A stretch of 20,110 nucleotides of DNA. Origin: an uncultured Bacteroidales bacterium. Its GTDB lineage: Bacteria; Bacteroidota; Bacteroidia; Bacteroidales; F082. The DNA lies in assembly GCA_937877465.1 (NCBI GenBank), contig CALFIT010000263.1, forward strand, positions 1 to 20,110, read 5' to 3'. Below the pieces are notes generated by a model that worked only from the letters and a program-made list of their open reading frames with translations, was not told the origin of the DNA and ran no database searches. This document shows positions 1-7,594 of the stretch, piece by piece; positions within the stretch are counted from its first letter, which is position 1; the number at the start of each line of letters is the position of its first letter. Position numbers and translations under genes: made by a program.

Positions 1-1
1 G

Positions 2-172
2 CTGGACAGGAGCGATGCGAGGACGATTCCCATCATCGCGCTGACGGCCAACGCCTTCGACGAGGACGTGCAGCGCAGCATGCAGGCGGGATTGAACGCG
101 CATCTTTCCAAGCCCGTTGAACCGGAGGCCCTGTTTGAAACGCTGGAGAACCTGATCAAACCCCGATCCTGA
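2..172 (+). CDS. Response-regulator receiver domain, C-terminal end (partial; hybrid histidine kinase or response regulator)
   Basis: The reading frame enters from the left edge and ends at TGA 170-172, giving 56 residues. The text IPIIALTANAF followed by HLSKPVEPEAL is the classic end of a receiver domain: the IIALTA strand carries the conserved Thr, and the KP pair carries the conserved Lys that contacts the phospho-aspartate. The ALTANA and SKPV wording is most typical of receiver domains at the C-terminus of hybrid sensor kinases, and the protein stops right after the domain, so a hybrid kinase is likely but not proven. The phosphorylated Asp lies outside the window. It converges on the discoidin-type gene with only 16 bp between stops. 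Base composition and neighbour resemble Clostridia rather than the Bacteroidales genes to the right. Confidence 0.8.
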   Translation: MDRSDARTIPIIALTANAFDEDVQRSMQAGLNAHLSKPVEPEALFETLENLIKPRS

Positions 173-188
173 CAGGCCGGCGTTCCGT

Positions 189-822
189 TCAGTCCTCCTT
201 CCCTTCGGTTCCGTATACTTCCCAGGCCCGCAGAGACGGAAAGGCGGAAGGATCGTCGCTCTTGACCATGCGTTCCAGCCGGAGCCATCTCACGCGGCGT
301 CCGCCCAGATCGATCCATTGGCGCTCCCCAGTTTTTTCAAGGCTGAAGGCAATTTCATCTCCCTGGGAATCCGCCGCATGCCCCGCCACCCAGTAGGCGT
401 CGTGGGGAAAATCCGCGCGCAGGGTCAGCGCCATGCGCCGGGCCAGGATTTCCCGGCCAAAGTCGATTTTGCACCAGGCATCGCTCCTGGCGCCGATCCC
501 CCAGCTTTCATAAGGCCATTCCCCGTGAGAGGTATTAAACCGCAGACCGTCGATCACATTCCGGGCGGCAAATACGGATTCATTTCTCGTTTCCACGTTG
601 GCGGTGCAATGGGGATAAAAATCCGTTTCTCCCCGCAGATCGGCAGGATTCCGGGCCAGATCGCGAACCGCCGACAGCTCCGCTCCCGACATGATTCGGG
701 CGGTTATGATATGCCGTTTGCCTTCAAAGGCTCCCGGCGCATAGGCCAGACGGTGTTCCCCCTGCGGAATGGGCCAGGTCATTTTTCCCCGGGAAAGATA
801 GACCTCCCCTTCCGGCAGCGCA
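189..822 (-). CDS. F5/8 type C (discoidin)-like protein, N-terminally truncated at a probable chimeric junction
   Basis: An ATG at 782 opens a 197-residue frame, but the same frame runs open upstream to about 822 and reads LPEGEVYLSRGK before that Met. The true protein therefore probably began further upstream and has been cut. The C-terminal half, about residues 70-195 counted from that Met, looks like a discoidin/F5-8C carbohydrate-binding fold: NVETRNESVFAARNVIDG, then HGEWPYESWG, a KIDFG strand, LTLRADFPHD, and a final WEVYG. From memory, similar proteins with LAYAPGAF and NVETR...FAARNAIDG motifs occur in Lachnospiraceae and other Clostridia; this is recall, not a search. No catalytic residues are evident, so sugar binding is inferred only from the fold. 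The upstream end coincides with the point where the restriction gene also breaks. Confidence 0.7.
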
Positions 823-828
823 GCTCTC
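815..828. other. Probable chimeric junction between Clostridia-like and Bacteroidales-like DNA
   Basis: On the minus strand the restriction enzyme frame is family-like up to the residues GAIFES (last codon 823-825) and then becomes unlike any member. The discoidin frame is sensible only from the codons for LPEGE (about 807-818) onward. Two unrelated genes, each missing its other half, thus meet within about 10 bp in different frames. No transposase, inverted repeat or target duplication is visible here. The simplest reading is a misassembly or ligation artefact. A natural illegitimate recombination cannot be excluded from one sequence. Confidence 0.75.
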
Positions 829-1773
829 GAAGATGGCGCCGAAGATGGTGGGGCTGATTTCGCTCCAGTCGAATTCGCTTGAGGCGTGTTTCACAAGCAG
901 TTCCTTGATGTCGTCCGTCAGCGGCGGGATGGTTCGGTCCTGCTCGGTGAAGAGTCCGCCGTTCACGTAGGGGAAGGCGGCCAACGCCTCTTCAAGATAC
1001 TCGTCGCGTTCTTCCGTCTTTTGGTCGAGCACTTGGAACAAGTCGAGCAAGGCCCGGCGAAGGTCCTTGGCCTCAAAGGAGTTGAGGTAGTCGCCAAAGA
1101 TGGACTTGTGCCCGAAGATGCCCGCGTCCTCGGCATAGAGGCAAAACACGATGCGCACGCAGAGCATGTTGAGGCTGCGGAGCGTGGCGGGGCTTGGGTT
1201 TTCGGCGTCTTTGTATTGCTTGAGGATGGCATCGTATATCTCGCCGATGATGTCGCCGGCCTTCTTGGAGATTTCGAGTTCCTTTTGCAGGTGGACGCTG
1301 CCCGTGTCGGTGAGGAAAGAGAGGCGGTAGAACTCCTTTTCGAGGTTTTCCAGAAGGATTTCCTCCGGCTCGCCGTTGGGCTGCTCCATGTCATAGACAA
1401 GGAAACTCTTGAAGTTGCAGGTCACCACCCAACGGGGGTGTTTCGAGACGGGCAGCTCGGTGATATAGCGTTTGGCTTGCTGGAACGGGTTCAGCTGTGT
1501 GCCGTCGCTCTGTTTGATGGGCGCACGGAGGTCTTTTTCGAGGCTTTTCTGCTCGATGAGGACCTTGGTGGCCGATATGTAACCGTCGATGAACGAGGTG
1601 TGGTCGAGTTTCACTTGGTCCTCGAAGCTGATGAAAGAGGCAAAGTCTTGCACGCCAAACACGTTGCAGAGCAGGTCGAGCCAAAACTTCTGCGACTCGC
1701 CTTTCTCGTAGCCTTTGCCGGTCCAGTCGGCGACGAACTTACGGGCGGCTTTCTGTTGCTCAATGGGGGTCAT
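823..1773 (-). pseudogene. MmeI-like type IIG/IIL restriction-modification enzyme, N-terminal 317 residues only
   Basis: These single-chain enzymes combine a DNA endonuclease, an adenine methyltransferase and a target-recognition domain. Only the first part is here. Residues 1-130 form the MmeI-type N-terminal nuclease, with the PD-(D/E)XK residues Asp64 (FIDGY) and Glu74-Gln-Lys76 (LIEQK). Residues 190-317 are the helical spacer, with LCVRIVFCLYAEDAGIF, PYVNGGLF and the typical SPTIFGAIFES. In the family this is followed by TLNPETRR and the methyltransferase with its NPPY motif; all of that is missing because the sequence switches at about 822/823. The start at 1773 was chosen because the nuclease begins MTPIEQQKAARKF and a TATATTTG promoter box lies just upstream; a longer open frame to 1935 runs through the promoter and is rejected. 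It should be read as broken by the junction rather than proven dead in the organism. Confidence 0.85.
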
Positions 1774-1793
1774 GGCAGGTGGTGTTTTGGGTG

Positions 1794-1826
1794 CAAATAT
1801 AGGTTTTTTCCAAAAACACCTCCAAA
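1794..1826 (-). promoter_or_regulatory. Bacteroidetes-type promoter for the restriction-modification gene
   Basis: On the minus strand TATATTTG (1794-1801) matches the TAnnTTTG -7 box of Bacteroidetes housekeeping promoters. A TTTG -33 box (1823-1826) sits 21 bp upstream of it. The ATG follows 20 bp after the -7 box, giving a short leader. Confidence 0.6.
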
Positions 1827-1855
1827 AGGCAAAGCGTAATGCGCCACAAAGCAAC

Positions 1856-3016
1856 TCATTTCTCCAACCACTCCAACCCGAAGTTATAAAACACCATCGA
1901 ATAGCCCAAGGTGTCGCCGTCGGATTCCTCCACATAGAAGCCGATGGTGTGGTCGGGCAGGATGCAGAGCGAGGAATAGGCCCCGTCGTAAGGCACGATG
2001 CACTTGCTCACGGGCCAGGTCCGGCCTTCGTCGTAGCTGACATACACCGTCACGTTCTTGCGGCCCTCGGCACAAGGCAAAGAATGCAGCAACACGTTCT
2101 TTCCGCCCTCTTTTTCAGAGGAATAACGGATGATGTCGCCATTGCAGGCCGTAGCCACGAGGTCGGGCCAGACGGAGGTCTCGGGCTGCCAGGTGATGCC
2201 GCCGTCATCGGAAATGTTGTACCACCGCTCGCCTTCGTGACGGATGCTCATCAGGATGCGACCGTCGGCAAGCTCCACCACTTTGGCCTCGTCGCCGCGT
2301 TGGGAGGCGCGACCCGAAAGCTGCCAGGTCTCGCCGTTGTCGTCGGAATAGACCACATAGTTGCAGGCTGCCCATTCCTCATCGACGCGCACGGCCAACA
2401 CGAACATGATGCGCCCCGTGGAGGTCAAAAGGCCGTTGCCCGAGGCGAAGAAGGCCGACCACCAAGTGCGGCTCGCCTCGTTGGGGCACCGTGCGCCATA
2501 AAGCTCGTCGGTGATGTCTTTCGGCTCGGTCCACGTCTGGCCGTTGTCGAAACTCCGCGCGAGGTAGGTGCGCAGCGGGTTCTCGGGCCGACCTTGGAAG
2601 AAGCCACAGCCGCCCACGAAAGCCGCCAAGAGGCCGCCTTCGTCGTTGGTGCGCACCAAGGCACAGTCGCCATAGCCTTTTCCCACGCCTTGACCTTCCA
2701 TCAAGGTGGTTGGCTCGCTCCAAGTGCGTCCACCGTCGGTGCTCCGGTTGACCACGATGTCGATGTCCTCCGGTAGGTCGATGTCGTTGTATTTCCGCTT
2801 GTCGGAGGCAATGACCAAAGAGCCGTCCTTCGCCGTAATGATGGCCGGGATGCGGTAGTTCGTTGAGTTGTAGTCGCCCGGGCGGTAAATCACCGTGCGC
2901 GTGATGATGGTGTCGGTCGCGGTTTCGTCGGACGACGAAGTCTTTCCATTATGGCCGCAGGCCGCAAAAGCAAGGCACAACGCCATTGCCAAAAACAATT
3001 TTCCATAAAGTCTCAT
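1856..3016 (-). CDS. Exo-alpha-sialidase (GH33 family) lipoprotein
   Basis: This 386-residue protein probably releases terminal sialic acid from host glycans such as mucin. Residues 1-20 are a lipoprotein signal ending in the lipobox FAAC with Cys20, so it should be tethered to a membrane. The sialidase signature YRIP is at 54-57 and its Arg belongs to the substrate-binding arginine triad. Five Asp-boxes of the form S-x-D-x-G-x-T-W are at 92, 155, 224, 269 and 327, as expected for a six-bladed beta-propeller. Arg259 in MSIRH is a candidate second triad Arg, and Tyr347 in AYSSL is the candidate catalytic tyrosine. Length fits a single-domain enzyme. The start at 3016 was preferred over an upstream start at 3103 because it begins directly with the signal peptide and the upstream part runs through a terminator and promoter. 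Its upstream neighbour is a secreted T9SS protein, separated by a terminator, so it is transcribed on its own. Confidence 0.9.
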   Translation of the reverse strand: MRLYGKLFLAMALCLAFAACGHNGKTSSSDETATDTIITRTVIYRPGDYNSTNYRIPAIITAKDGSLVIASDKRKYNDIDLPEDIDIVVNRSTDGGRTWSEPTTLMEGQGVGKGYGDCALVRTNDEGGLLAAFVGGCGFFQGRPENPLRTYLARSFDNGQTWTEPKDITDELYGARCPNEASRTWWSAFFASGNGLLTSTGRIMFVLAVRVDEEWAACNYVVYSDDNGETWQLSGRASQRGDEAKVVELADGRILMSIRHEGERWYNISDDGGITWQPETSVWPDLVATACNGDIIRYSSEKEGGKNVLLHSLPCAEGRKNVTVYVSYDEGRTWPVSKCIVPYDGAYSSLCILPDHTIGFYVEESDGDTLGYSMVFYNFGLEWLEK

Positions 3017-3039
3017 AGCTCGTTCATTTGATGATTGCG

Positions 3040-3047
3040 CAAAGATA
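3040..3047 (-). promoter_or_regulatory. Promoter -7 box for the sialidase gene
   Basis: TATCTTTG on the minus strand matches TAnnTTTG, 23 bp before the sialidase ATG. No clean TTTG -33 box was found at the usual distance; the region there is occupied by the terminator hairpin of the preceding gene. Confidence 0.5.
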
Positions 3048-3052
3048 AGAAA

Positions 3053-3091
3053 ATCCCCGTTCCCGAAAGCGATTCTTTCCGAAACGGGGAT
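3053..3091 (-). terminator. Intrinsic terminator of the T9SS cargo gene
   Basis: The arms ATCCCCGTTCCCGAAAG (3053-3069) and CTTTCCGAAACGGGGAT (3075-3091) form a 17-bp inverted repeat with two mismatches and a 5-nt loop. On the minus strand the hairpin is followed by TTTTCTT. It lies 21 bp after the stop of the gene ending at 3113, and its tail touches the sialidase -7 box. Confidence 0.8.
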
Positions 3092-3112
3092 GATTACGCG
3101 CAAAAAACGTCC

Positions 3113-5128
3113 TCAATGCGTCACCACGACGCGCTGGTTGCTGACCGTGCCGTCGGTTTCCGTGATGCAGAAAAGATATACGCCGTTGCTGAATTGCGAA
3201 AGGCTGACATTCAACATGTTGCCATTGGCGGCGATGGTCTGCAACAGGTTGCCCAACAGGTCGTAAATCCTCACGGATTGGATGCCGCCATCAGCCTCGA
3301 CATGCACCTGCGTGTTGGCCGGATTGGGGAACAACCTGCACGTTGAAACGACGTTTTCGCCCACGGCCTCAAGGCTCTTTAGGCTTGCGGCACACCTCAC
3401 GGAGGTCATGCCATCGGGATAGACGGCCTGAACCTCAACCACATACACCTCGCCCGCCACGGGAGCGAAGGAATAGGAAAGCTGCGCCGCGTTTTCAAGC
3501 ACCTGTTCCCTATTGACGAAGACGTTGTAGCCCAAAGGATTGCCTTGGCTCGGGGCGTTCCAAGTGGCTTGCATGACGTTGCCGCTTTCAGCCAAGGTGA
3601 GGTTCCCGACGGGATAGGGATGGATGTTGGTGTATTCGTAGGCCAAGCGGCTGTTGAGGACTTCCTTCGAGTCGCATTGCGCCCAAACCGCCACCTCAAG
3701 GTCGGTCATCTCCTCGACATTGGTATCCGTCATATCTTGCTCAAACTCAAGGTGCTGCACCTCTCCCGTGACAAACGACATTGGCGTGCCGTTTTGGTCG
3801 GGGAGCATCTTCATCACCACATGGTAAAGCTCGGTTTCGCCGTTGTTGCCGATGTTGCCGTGGGTGGCTTTTTCGTTCACGGTGACGAAGACGATGGCCT
3901 CGGCGTCAACGTAAGGCATCATGTCGACTTTGACGCTGATTTGGTTGCCGTTGCGTGCAAACGAGCCTTTGATGTCCATGAAGGCGTCGACGTCGAGATG
4001 GCTCACGAAAGCCGGTTCCTCAACGGGGTCTTCGCCTTGGTATTCACCATCCAAGAAAGTGGCCGGAACGCCAATCACGCCGTAATAATCCATGTGGTCG
4101 AGGCACTCTTGGGTGCTGTAGGGGTCGCCGAGGGTGGAGAACTTCGAATAGGTCCACCTGCCCGGATGGTTGTTGCAAATCTCCTTCAGGTTCTGGTTGT
4201 TGATCACACAAGGGCCGCAGGTCGTCGACGAGAAATTCTCGATCATCACGATACGCTCGGTCGAGCCGATGGTCACCTGTATGTTCTTGGTCATCACATC
4301 GTTGGCTTGGTTGTCGTCGGTGGTGCCGTTCACCGCACGCAGCTTGACCTTCAGGTCGTAGTTGCCCGGCATCACCTTGGCCGGCACGCCAAACTCAAGT
4401 TCGGCCTGCCCTAAAGTAGGAATGTTGACCGCAAAAGTCTCGACCACAGGAGCCTGACCGTCAATCTCGTATTGTGCCTCGATGGAGGTGATGGCCGTAT
4501 AGCCATAGTTGGTAACCTCGAAGCCGACGTTCAGCGCGTCGAAAGCAACCCTTGCAGGCACATTGATGGAGGTAATGCCAAGGTCGAAGTTTTCCATCGT
4601 ATATGCCTCAATATCATCGAAATACCAGTTGTTGATTTCGTAAGTATCGCCTTCGTAAAACACGCAAAGAAGCACGTTGGGCTGCCCCATGTCGGGGGTC
4701 TGGATGGTCTGGCTGACCGAATAGGCGGTGCTTTGCCAATAGCTCTGCGACCAGCCCACGTTCCACGTCGTGCCGCCGTCGGAAGAAGTGGCGATGCCGA
4801 TGACGCTCGGTTCGTAGGAGAACCCGTCGAGGCAATGCTTGAACGAGAAGGTCACGCTGCCGACGCCCGTCAAGTCGACAGGAGGCGCGACGAGGCGCGA
4901 GATGCCATCGAAACGGGGATTCCAATTCAGCACGGCCTCATTGGGCTGTCCGAGGGCCATGTTCGACATCGATACCGACCATTGGTTGAGGCCTTCCCCC
5001 ATGATTGTCCAGCCTTCGGGCCATGCCGACCCGTCGAAACTTTCATGCACGAACACCGCGCGATTTTGGGCTTCCGTCGCCGTCGCTATCAACAGCGCCA
5101 TCACGACAAAAAACAAAGATTTCTTCAT
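3113..5128 (-). CDS. Secreted T9SS cargo protein with thioredoxin-fold (Omp28-like) domain
   Basis: A 671-residue multidomain surface or secreted protein. Residues 1-20 are a Sec signal peptide (MKKSLFFVVMALLIATATEAQ). Residues 25-178 look like a cleaved-adhesin type jelly roll (ESFDGSAWPEGW, NNWYFDDIEAY). Residues 180-285 resemble a CARDB-like beta sandwich. Residues 290-400 are a thioredoxin fold with the redox motif CGPC (304-307) and the expected Val-Pro before the cis-proline turn (VPATF, 354-358). Residues 505-585 look like a fibronectin type III unit. Residues 597-671 are the type A T9SS sorting domain (LFPNPANTQV, IYDLLGN, NGVYLF, ending VVVTH), which directs export through the Por system and usually cleavage or anchoring. 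The redox role is inferred; in Omp28-like proteins the CxxC may be structural. It is monocistronic, with a promoter box at 5203 and a strong terminator after it. Confidence 0.88.
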   Translation of the reverse strand: MKKSLFFVVMALLIATATEAQNRAVFVHESFDGSAWPEGWTIMGEGLNQWSVSMSNMALGQPNEAVLNWNPRFDGISRLVAPPVDLTGVGSVTFSFKHCLDGFSYEPSVIGIATSSDGGTTWNVGWSQSYWQSTAYSVSQTIQTPDMGQPNVLLCVFYEGDTYEINNWYFDDIEAYTMENFDLGITSINVPARVAFDALNVGFEVTNYGYTAITSIEAQYEIDGQAPVVETFAVNIPTLGQAELEFGVPAKVMPGNYDLKVKLRAVNGTTDDNQANDVMTKNIQVTIGSTERIVMIENFSSTTCGPCVINNQNLKEICNNHPGRWTYSKFSTLGDPYSTQECLDHMDYYGVIGVPATFLDGEYQGEDPVEEPAFVSHLDVDAFMDIKGSFARNGNQISVKVDMMPYVDAEAIVFVTVNEKATHGNIGNNGETELYHVVMKMLPDQNGTPMSFVTGEVQHLEFEQDMTDTNVEEMTDLEVAVWAQCDSKEVLNSRLAYEYTNIHPYPVGNLTLAESGNVMQATWNAPSQGNPLGYNVFVNREQVLENAAQLSYSFAPVAGEVYVVEVQAVYPDGMTSVRCAASLKSLEAVGENVVSTCRLFPNPANTQVHVEADGGIQSVRIYDLLGNLLQTIAANGNMLNVSLSQFSNGVYLFCITETDGTVSNQRVVVTH

Positions 5129-5202
5129 AACTCGTAAAAATTGATTGGATTTTGAACTAATTAAAAATTGTTCTGAATTGGTTAAAATTGGATTATCGGG
5201 CG

Positions 5203-5210
5203 CAAATATA
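5203..5210 (-). promoter_or_regulatory. Promoter -7 box for the T9SS cargo gene
   Basis: TATATTTG on the minus strand matches the Bacteroidetes TAnnTTTG box, 74 bp before the ATG at 5128. The leader is AT-rich. No convincing -33 TTTG was seen. Confidence 0.5.
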
Positions 5211-5268
5211 TGGAAAAAAAGGACACCTTTTGGCGCGATTTTCCAAAAAACGGGGAAGAAAAATACAA

Positions 5269-6126
5269 TTACTTGAAAATCACGGCAAAAATCGTCATGT
5301 TCTTGTCGCTTTGCACGAGCGTCAGGTTGCCGTTGTGACGGAGCATGATTTGTCGCGAGAGGCTCAGGCCGATGCCCGTGCCGTTGGGTTTGGTGGTGTA
5401 GAACGGGATGAAGATCTCGTCGATTTGCCTAAGCGGGATGGGCTTGCCGTTATTGGTCACGCGGATGACGGTCTGGTCCTCGGAATTCAAGGTGGCCGTG
5501 ATGCGGATGGAGTTGGCGTCGGCCTGCACCGCGTTCTTAATCAGGTTGTTGAACACTTGCATGATTTGGCCCTCGTCGGCAAAGACCAACAGGTCGGGCG
5601 TGTCGGCGTTGTAGGTCAAGGTGACGCCCTGCTCCGCGACCTTGGCCTTGTTGAGGCGCAACACGCGCTCCATCAGCTCATCGACCATCAAGGCCTTGCG
5701 GACGGGAGGCTGAGCCTGTGTCATACTGCGGTACGACTCCACGAAGCGGATGAGGTCTTTCGACGATGCCGAGATGGTCTCCAAACCCGCCTTCATGTCG
5801 ATTTCGTCCGACTTGGAGAGCGCGTCGCTGAGCGAGGCGATGGGCGCGACGGTGTTCATGATCTCGTGCGTCATCACGCGGAACAGCTTGCTCCACGAGG
5901 CCTCCTCGTTGACGGCGTTGCGCCGCTCGAAGATGCCTCGGATGCGGTTGAGGGCGCGGTTGAGGGCCGACCTTTCCTTGAAACGGAAGTTCAGCTCCCC
6001 GTCCTCCAAGGCATCCATCATGAAGGAGACCTTGTGTGCATCGTGGCGGTGCACCAAAAAGGCCGTCACCACGACCGCCACGGCGACCGCCGTCAGCACA
6101 ACCGCAACCCAAGCCCAAGTGCTCAT
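5269..6126 (-). CDS. Sensor histidine kinase without an evident sensor domain
   Basis: A 285-residue kinase that likely phosphorylates the sigma-54 regulator encoded just before it. Residues 7-25 are one membrane helix; only a few residues precede it, so there is no periplasmic sensor, and residues 28-75 form a short HAMP-like or linker helix. The phosphoacceptor is His87 in FRVMTHEIMN. The ATP-binding domain has the N box NNLIKNAVQA (193-202), an altered G1 box TNNGKPI where most kinases have DxGxG, the F box FIPFYTT (239-245) and the G2 box GTGIGLSLS (249-257). It is shorter than usual NtrB/NtrY-type kinases. Its ATG overlaps the stop of the regulator as ATGA, which indicates translational coupling. 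The signal could come from a membrane partner such as the neighbouring permeases, but that is inference. Confidence 0.88.
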   Translation of the reverse strand: MSTWAWVAVVLTAVAVAVVVTAFLVHRHDAHKVSFMMDALEDGELNFRFKERSALNRALNRIRGIFERRNAVNEEASWSKLFRVMTHEIMNTVAPIASLSDALSKSDEIDMKAGLETISASSKDLIRFVESYRSMTQAQPPVRKALMVDELMERVLRLNKAKVAEQGVTLTYNADTPDLLVFADEGQIMQVFNNLIKNAVQADANSIRITATLNSEDQTVIRVTNNGKPIPLRQIDEIFIPFYTTKPNGTGIGLSLSRQIMLRHNGNLTLVQSDKNMTIFAVIFK

Positions 6127-7463
6127 ATCCCGTAGTCTTTCAAGCGTTTATACAAGGTCGGGCGGCTGATTCCCAAGGCTTTGGCGACCAAGGTCAGGTT
6201 GCCGTTGTGTTTCTTGAGCGCGGCACGGATGACCTGTTCCTCGGCCTTCTCCAAGGTCTCGGCTGACTTCACCGGATTCTCCTCCATCAGCTCGGAGGCG
6301 CGGATTTGGATGTCCTCGGCGCGGATGAGTTCCGTCTCGGAATAGATGACCGCCTTCTCGATGCAGCCTTGCAGCTCGCGGATGTTGCCGCTCCAGCGGC
6401 AGCGTTTCAGGAGGCGTCTCGCTTCGGGGGAAAGCCCCTTTGCCTGACGGTGGTATTTTTCGGCGTATTGCTTCACGAAAAGCTCTGACAATGAAACGAT
6501 TTCGTCCTTCCGCTCGCGCAAAGGCGGCAGGTGCAGCGGCATCGTGTTGATGCGGTAGTACAAGTCCTCGCGGAAACGCCCTTCCTTGACCATCGCGGCC
6601 AAGTCCATGTTGGAGGCGCAAACCAAGCGGATGTCGATGGGGATGGACTTCGTGTCGCCGACGCGGGTGATGGTGCGGTTTTGGATGACGCGCAGCAGCT
6701 TGGCCTGTTGGCTCAGCGGGATGTTGCCGACCTCGTCCAAGAACAATGTCGTTCCGTCGGCCTGCTCGAACTTCCCGATGTGGTCGGCGTGGGCGTCGGT
6801 GAACGCGCCTTTCACATGGCCGAACATCTCGCTCTCGAACAGCGTCTCGGTGACGGCACCCATATCGACGCTCACCATCGGCTTGTGCGAGCGCATCGAG
6901 AGGCGGTGAATCTCGTTGGCCAACACATCCTTACCCGTGCCGTTCTCGCCCGTAATCAAGACGGTGACGTCGGTCGGGGCGATGCGTTCCACTTGCTGCC
7001 GCAGTTGCTTCATCGCCTCGCTTTCGCCCCACTGCATCGTGGGCGTGGCATTAGGGGCTTGTGGGGCGGCTTTTTTGCGTTTCTTGCAGGCCTCTTCGAG
7101 GATGCCGAGCAGCTTGGCGTTGTCCCACGGCTTCACCACGAAGTCAAAGGCACCGCGTTTCATGCCCTCCACGGCAAGGGCGATGTCGGCGTAGGCCGTA
7201 AAGAGCACCACCTCCACTTCGGGGAAGTCGCGCTTCATCTCCGAGAGCCAAAACAGGCCTTCGTTGCCCGTGTTGATGTCGGTCTCGAAGTTCATATCGA
7301 GCAGCACCGCATCGGGATTGAAGCGGCGCATCGTGTCCATCAGGACGTTGGGCGTGGCGATGAGTTCCACCTCGGCAAAACGCATCGAAAGCAGGATGTT
7401 CAGCGCGGAGCGGATGCCCGCGTTGTCGTCGACGACAAGTATTTTTGATTTGAGTTTACTCAT
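6123..7463 (-). CDS. NtrC-type sigma-54-dependent response regulator
   Basis: A 446-residue activator for sigma-54 promoters. Receiver domain 1-125: acidic Asp12 and Asp13, phosphorylation site Asp56 (VLLDM), Thr89 and Lys111. AAA+ domain about 143-370: Walker A GENGTGKD (172-179), the sigma-54 contact loop GAFTDA (219-224), Walker B TLFLDEVGN (239-247) and arginine-finger region FREDLYYR (297-304). The C-terminal Fis-type helix-turn-helix is at 405-446 (NLTLVAKALGISRPTLYKRL). The usual contact loop is GAFTGA; the last Gly is Asp here. It is followed by its kinase with a 4-bp overlap. The likely targets are the two palindromes and sigma-54 promoter upstream of the ABC ATPase gene at 12591-12698. 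Its own promoter may be the TAATTTTG box at 7469-7476, which would place transcription start close to the ATG. Confidence 0.93.
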   Translation of the reverse strand: MSKLKSKILVVDDNAGIRSALNILLSMRFAEVELIATPNVLMDTMRRFNPDAVLLDMNFETDINTGNEGLFWLSEMKRDFPEVEVVLFTAYADIALAVEGMKRGAFDFVVKPWDNAKLLGILEEACKKRKKAAPQAPNATPTMQWGESEAMKQLRQQVERIAPTDVTVLITGENGTGKDVLANEIHRLSMRSHKPMVSVDMGAVTETLFESEMFGHVKGAFTDAHADHIGKFEQADGTTLFLDEVGNIPLSQQAKLLRVIQNRTITRVGDTKSIPIDIRLVCASNMDLAAMVKEGRFREDLYYRINTMPLHLPPLRERKDEIVSLSELFVKQYAEKYHRQAKGLSPEARRLLKRCRWSGNIRELQGCIEKAVIYSETELIRAEDIQIRASELMEENPVKSAETLEKAEEQVIRAALKKHNGNLTLVAKALGISRPTLYKRLKDYGI

Positions 7464-7468
7464 GGCTG

Positions 7469-7476
7469 CAAAATTA
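7469..7476 (-). promoter_or_regulatory. Possible -7 box for the response regulator gene
   Basis: TAATTTTG on the minus strand matches TAnnTTTG but lies only 5 bp before the ATG, which would give a nearly leaderless message. It may be chance in this AT-rich stretch; read-through from upstream is the alternative. Confidence 0.3.
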
Positions 7477-7513
7477 CCGAAAAAAAATTACCAAAAAAAC
7501 ATAATTTGCAAAA

Positions 7514-7591
7514 TCACCCCTTCTTCAACGCCACCGCCTCGATGACGGTGTAGATTTTGCTTTGGCTTAGGAATTTGAGATAACTGCTCAT
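7514..7591 (-). pseudogene. Relic of a MacB/FtsX-type ABC permease (internal deletion)
   Basis: A 25-codon frame reads MSSYLKFLSQSKIYTVIEAV and then ALKKG before TGA. The first 20 residues match the start of Bacteroidetes FtsX-type permeases; compare MKSFWNFLKRNKLYALINLL of permease A in this window. The last residues match the family C-terminus, as in AAVLKKE of permease A. Start and end of a permease thus appear joined in frame with about 2.3 kb missing. It stands 50 bp before the response regulator gene, where such loci often carry a further permease. It could be translated as a short membrane-edge peptide, but a deletion scar is the better explanation. Confidence 0.65.
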
Positions 7592-7594
7592 GAT

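Noticed and set aside
724..822. Continuation of the restriction gene frame past 823
   Set aside because: The residues after GAIFES bear no likeness to the family and belong to the other side of the junction.
1774..1935. Upstream extension of the restriction gene to 1935
   Set aside because: It crosses the promoter and the end of the sialidase gene, and its residues do not fit the family; the ATG at 1773 does.
886..2776. Long plus-strand frames opposite the restriction and sialidase genes
   Set aside because: They are antisense shadows caused by GC-rich codon structure; the minus-strand frames carry clear family motifs.
5215..5260. Terminator after the histidine kinase (TTTTGG/CCAAAA stem)
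   Set aside because: The stem is short and AT-rich with a long loop, so it is too weak to call.
5188..7448. Plus-strand frames of about 300 codons opposite the kinase and regulator
   Set aside because: They have no recognisable domains, and the opposite strand is clearly coding with a 4-bp overlap operon.
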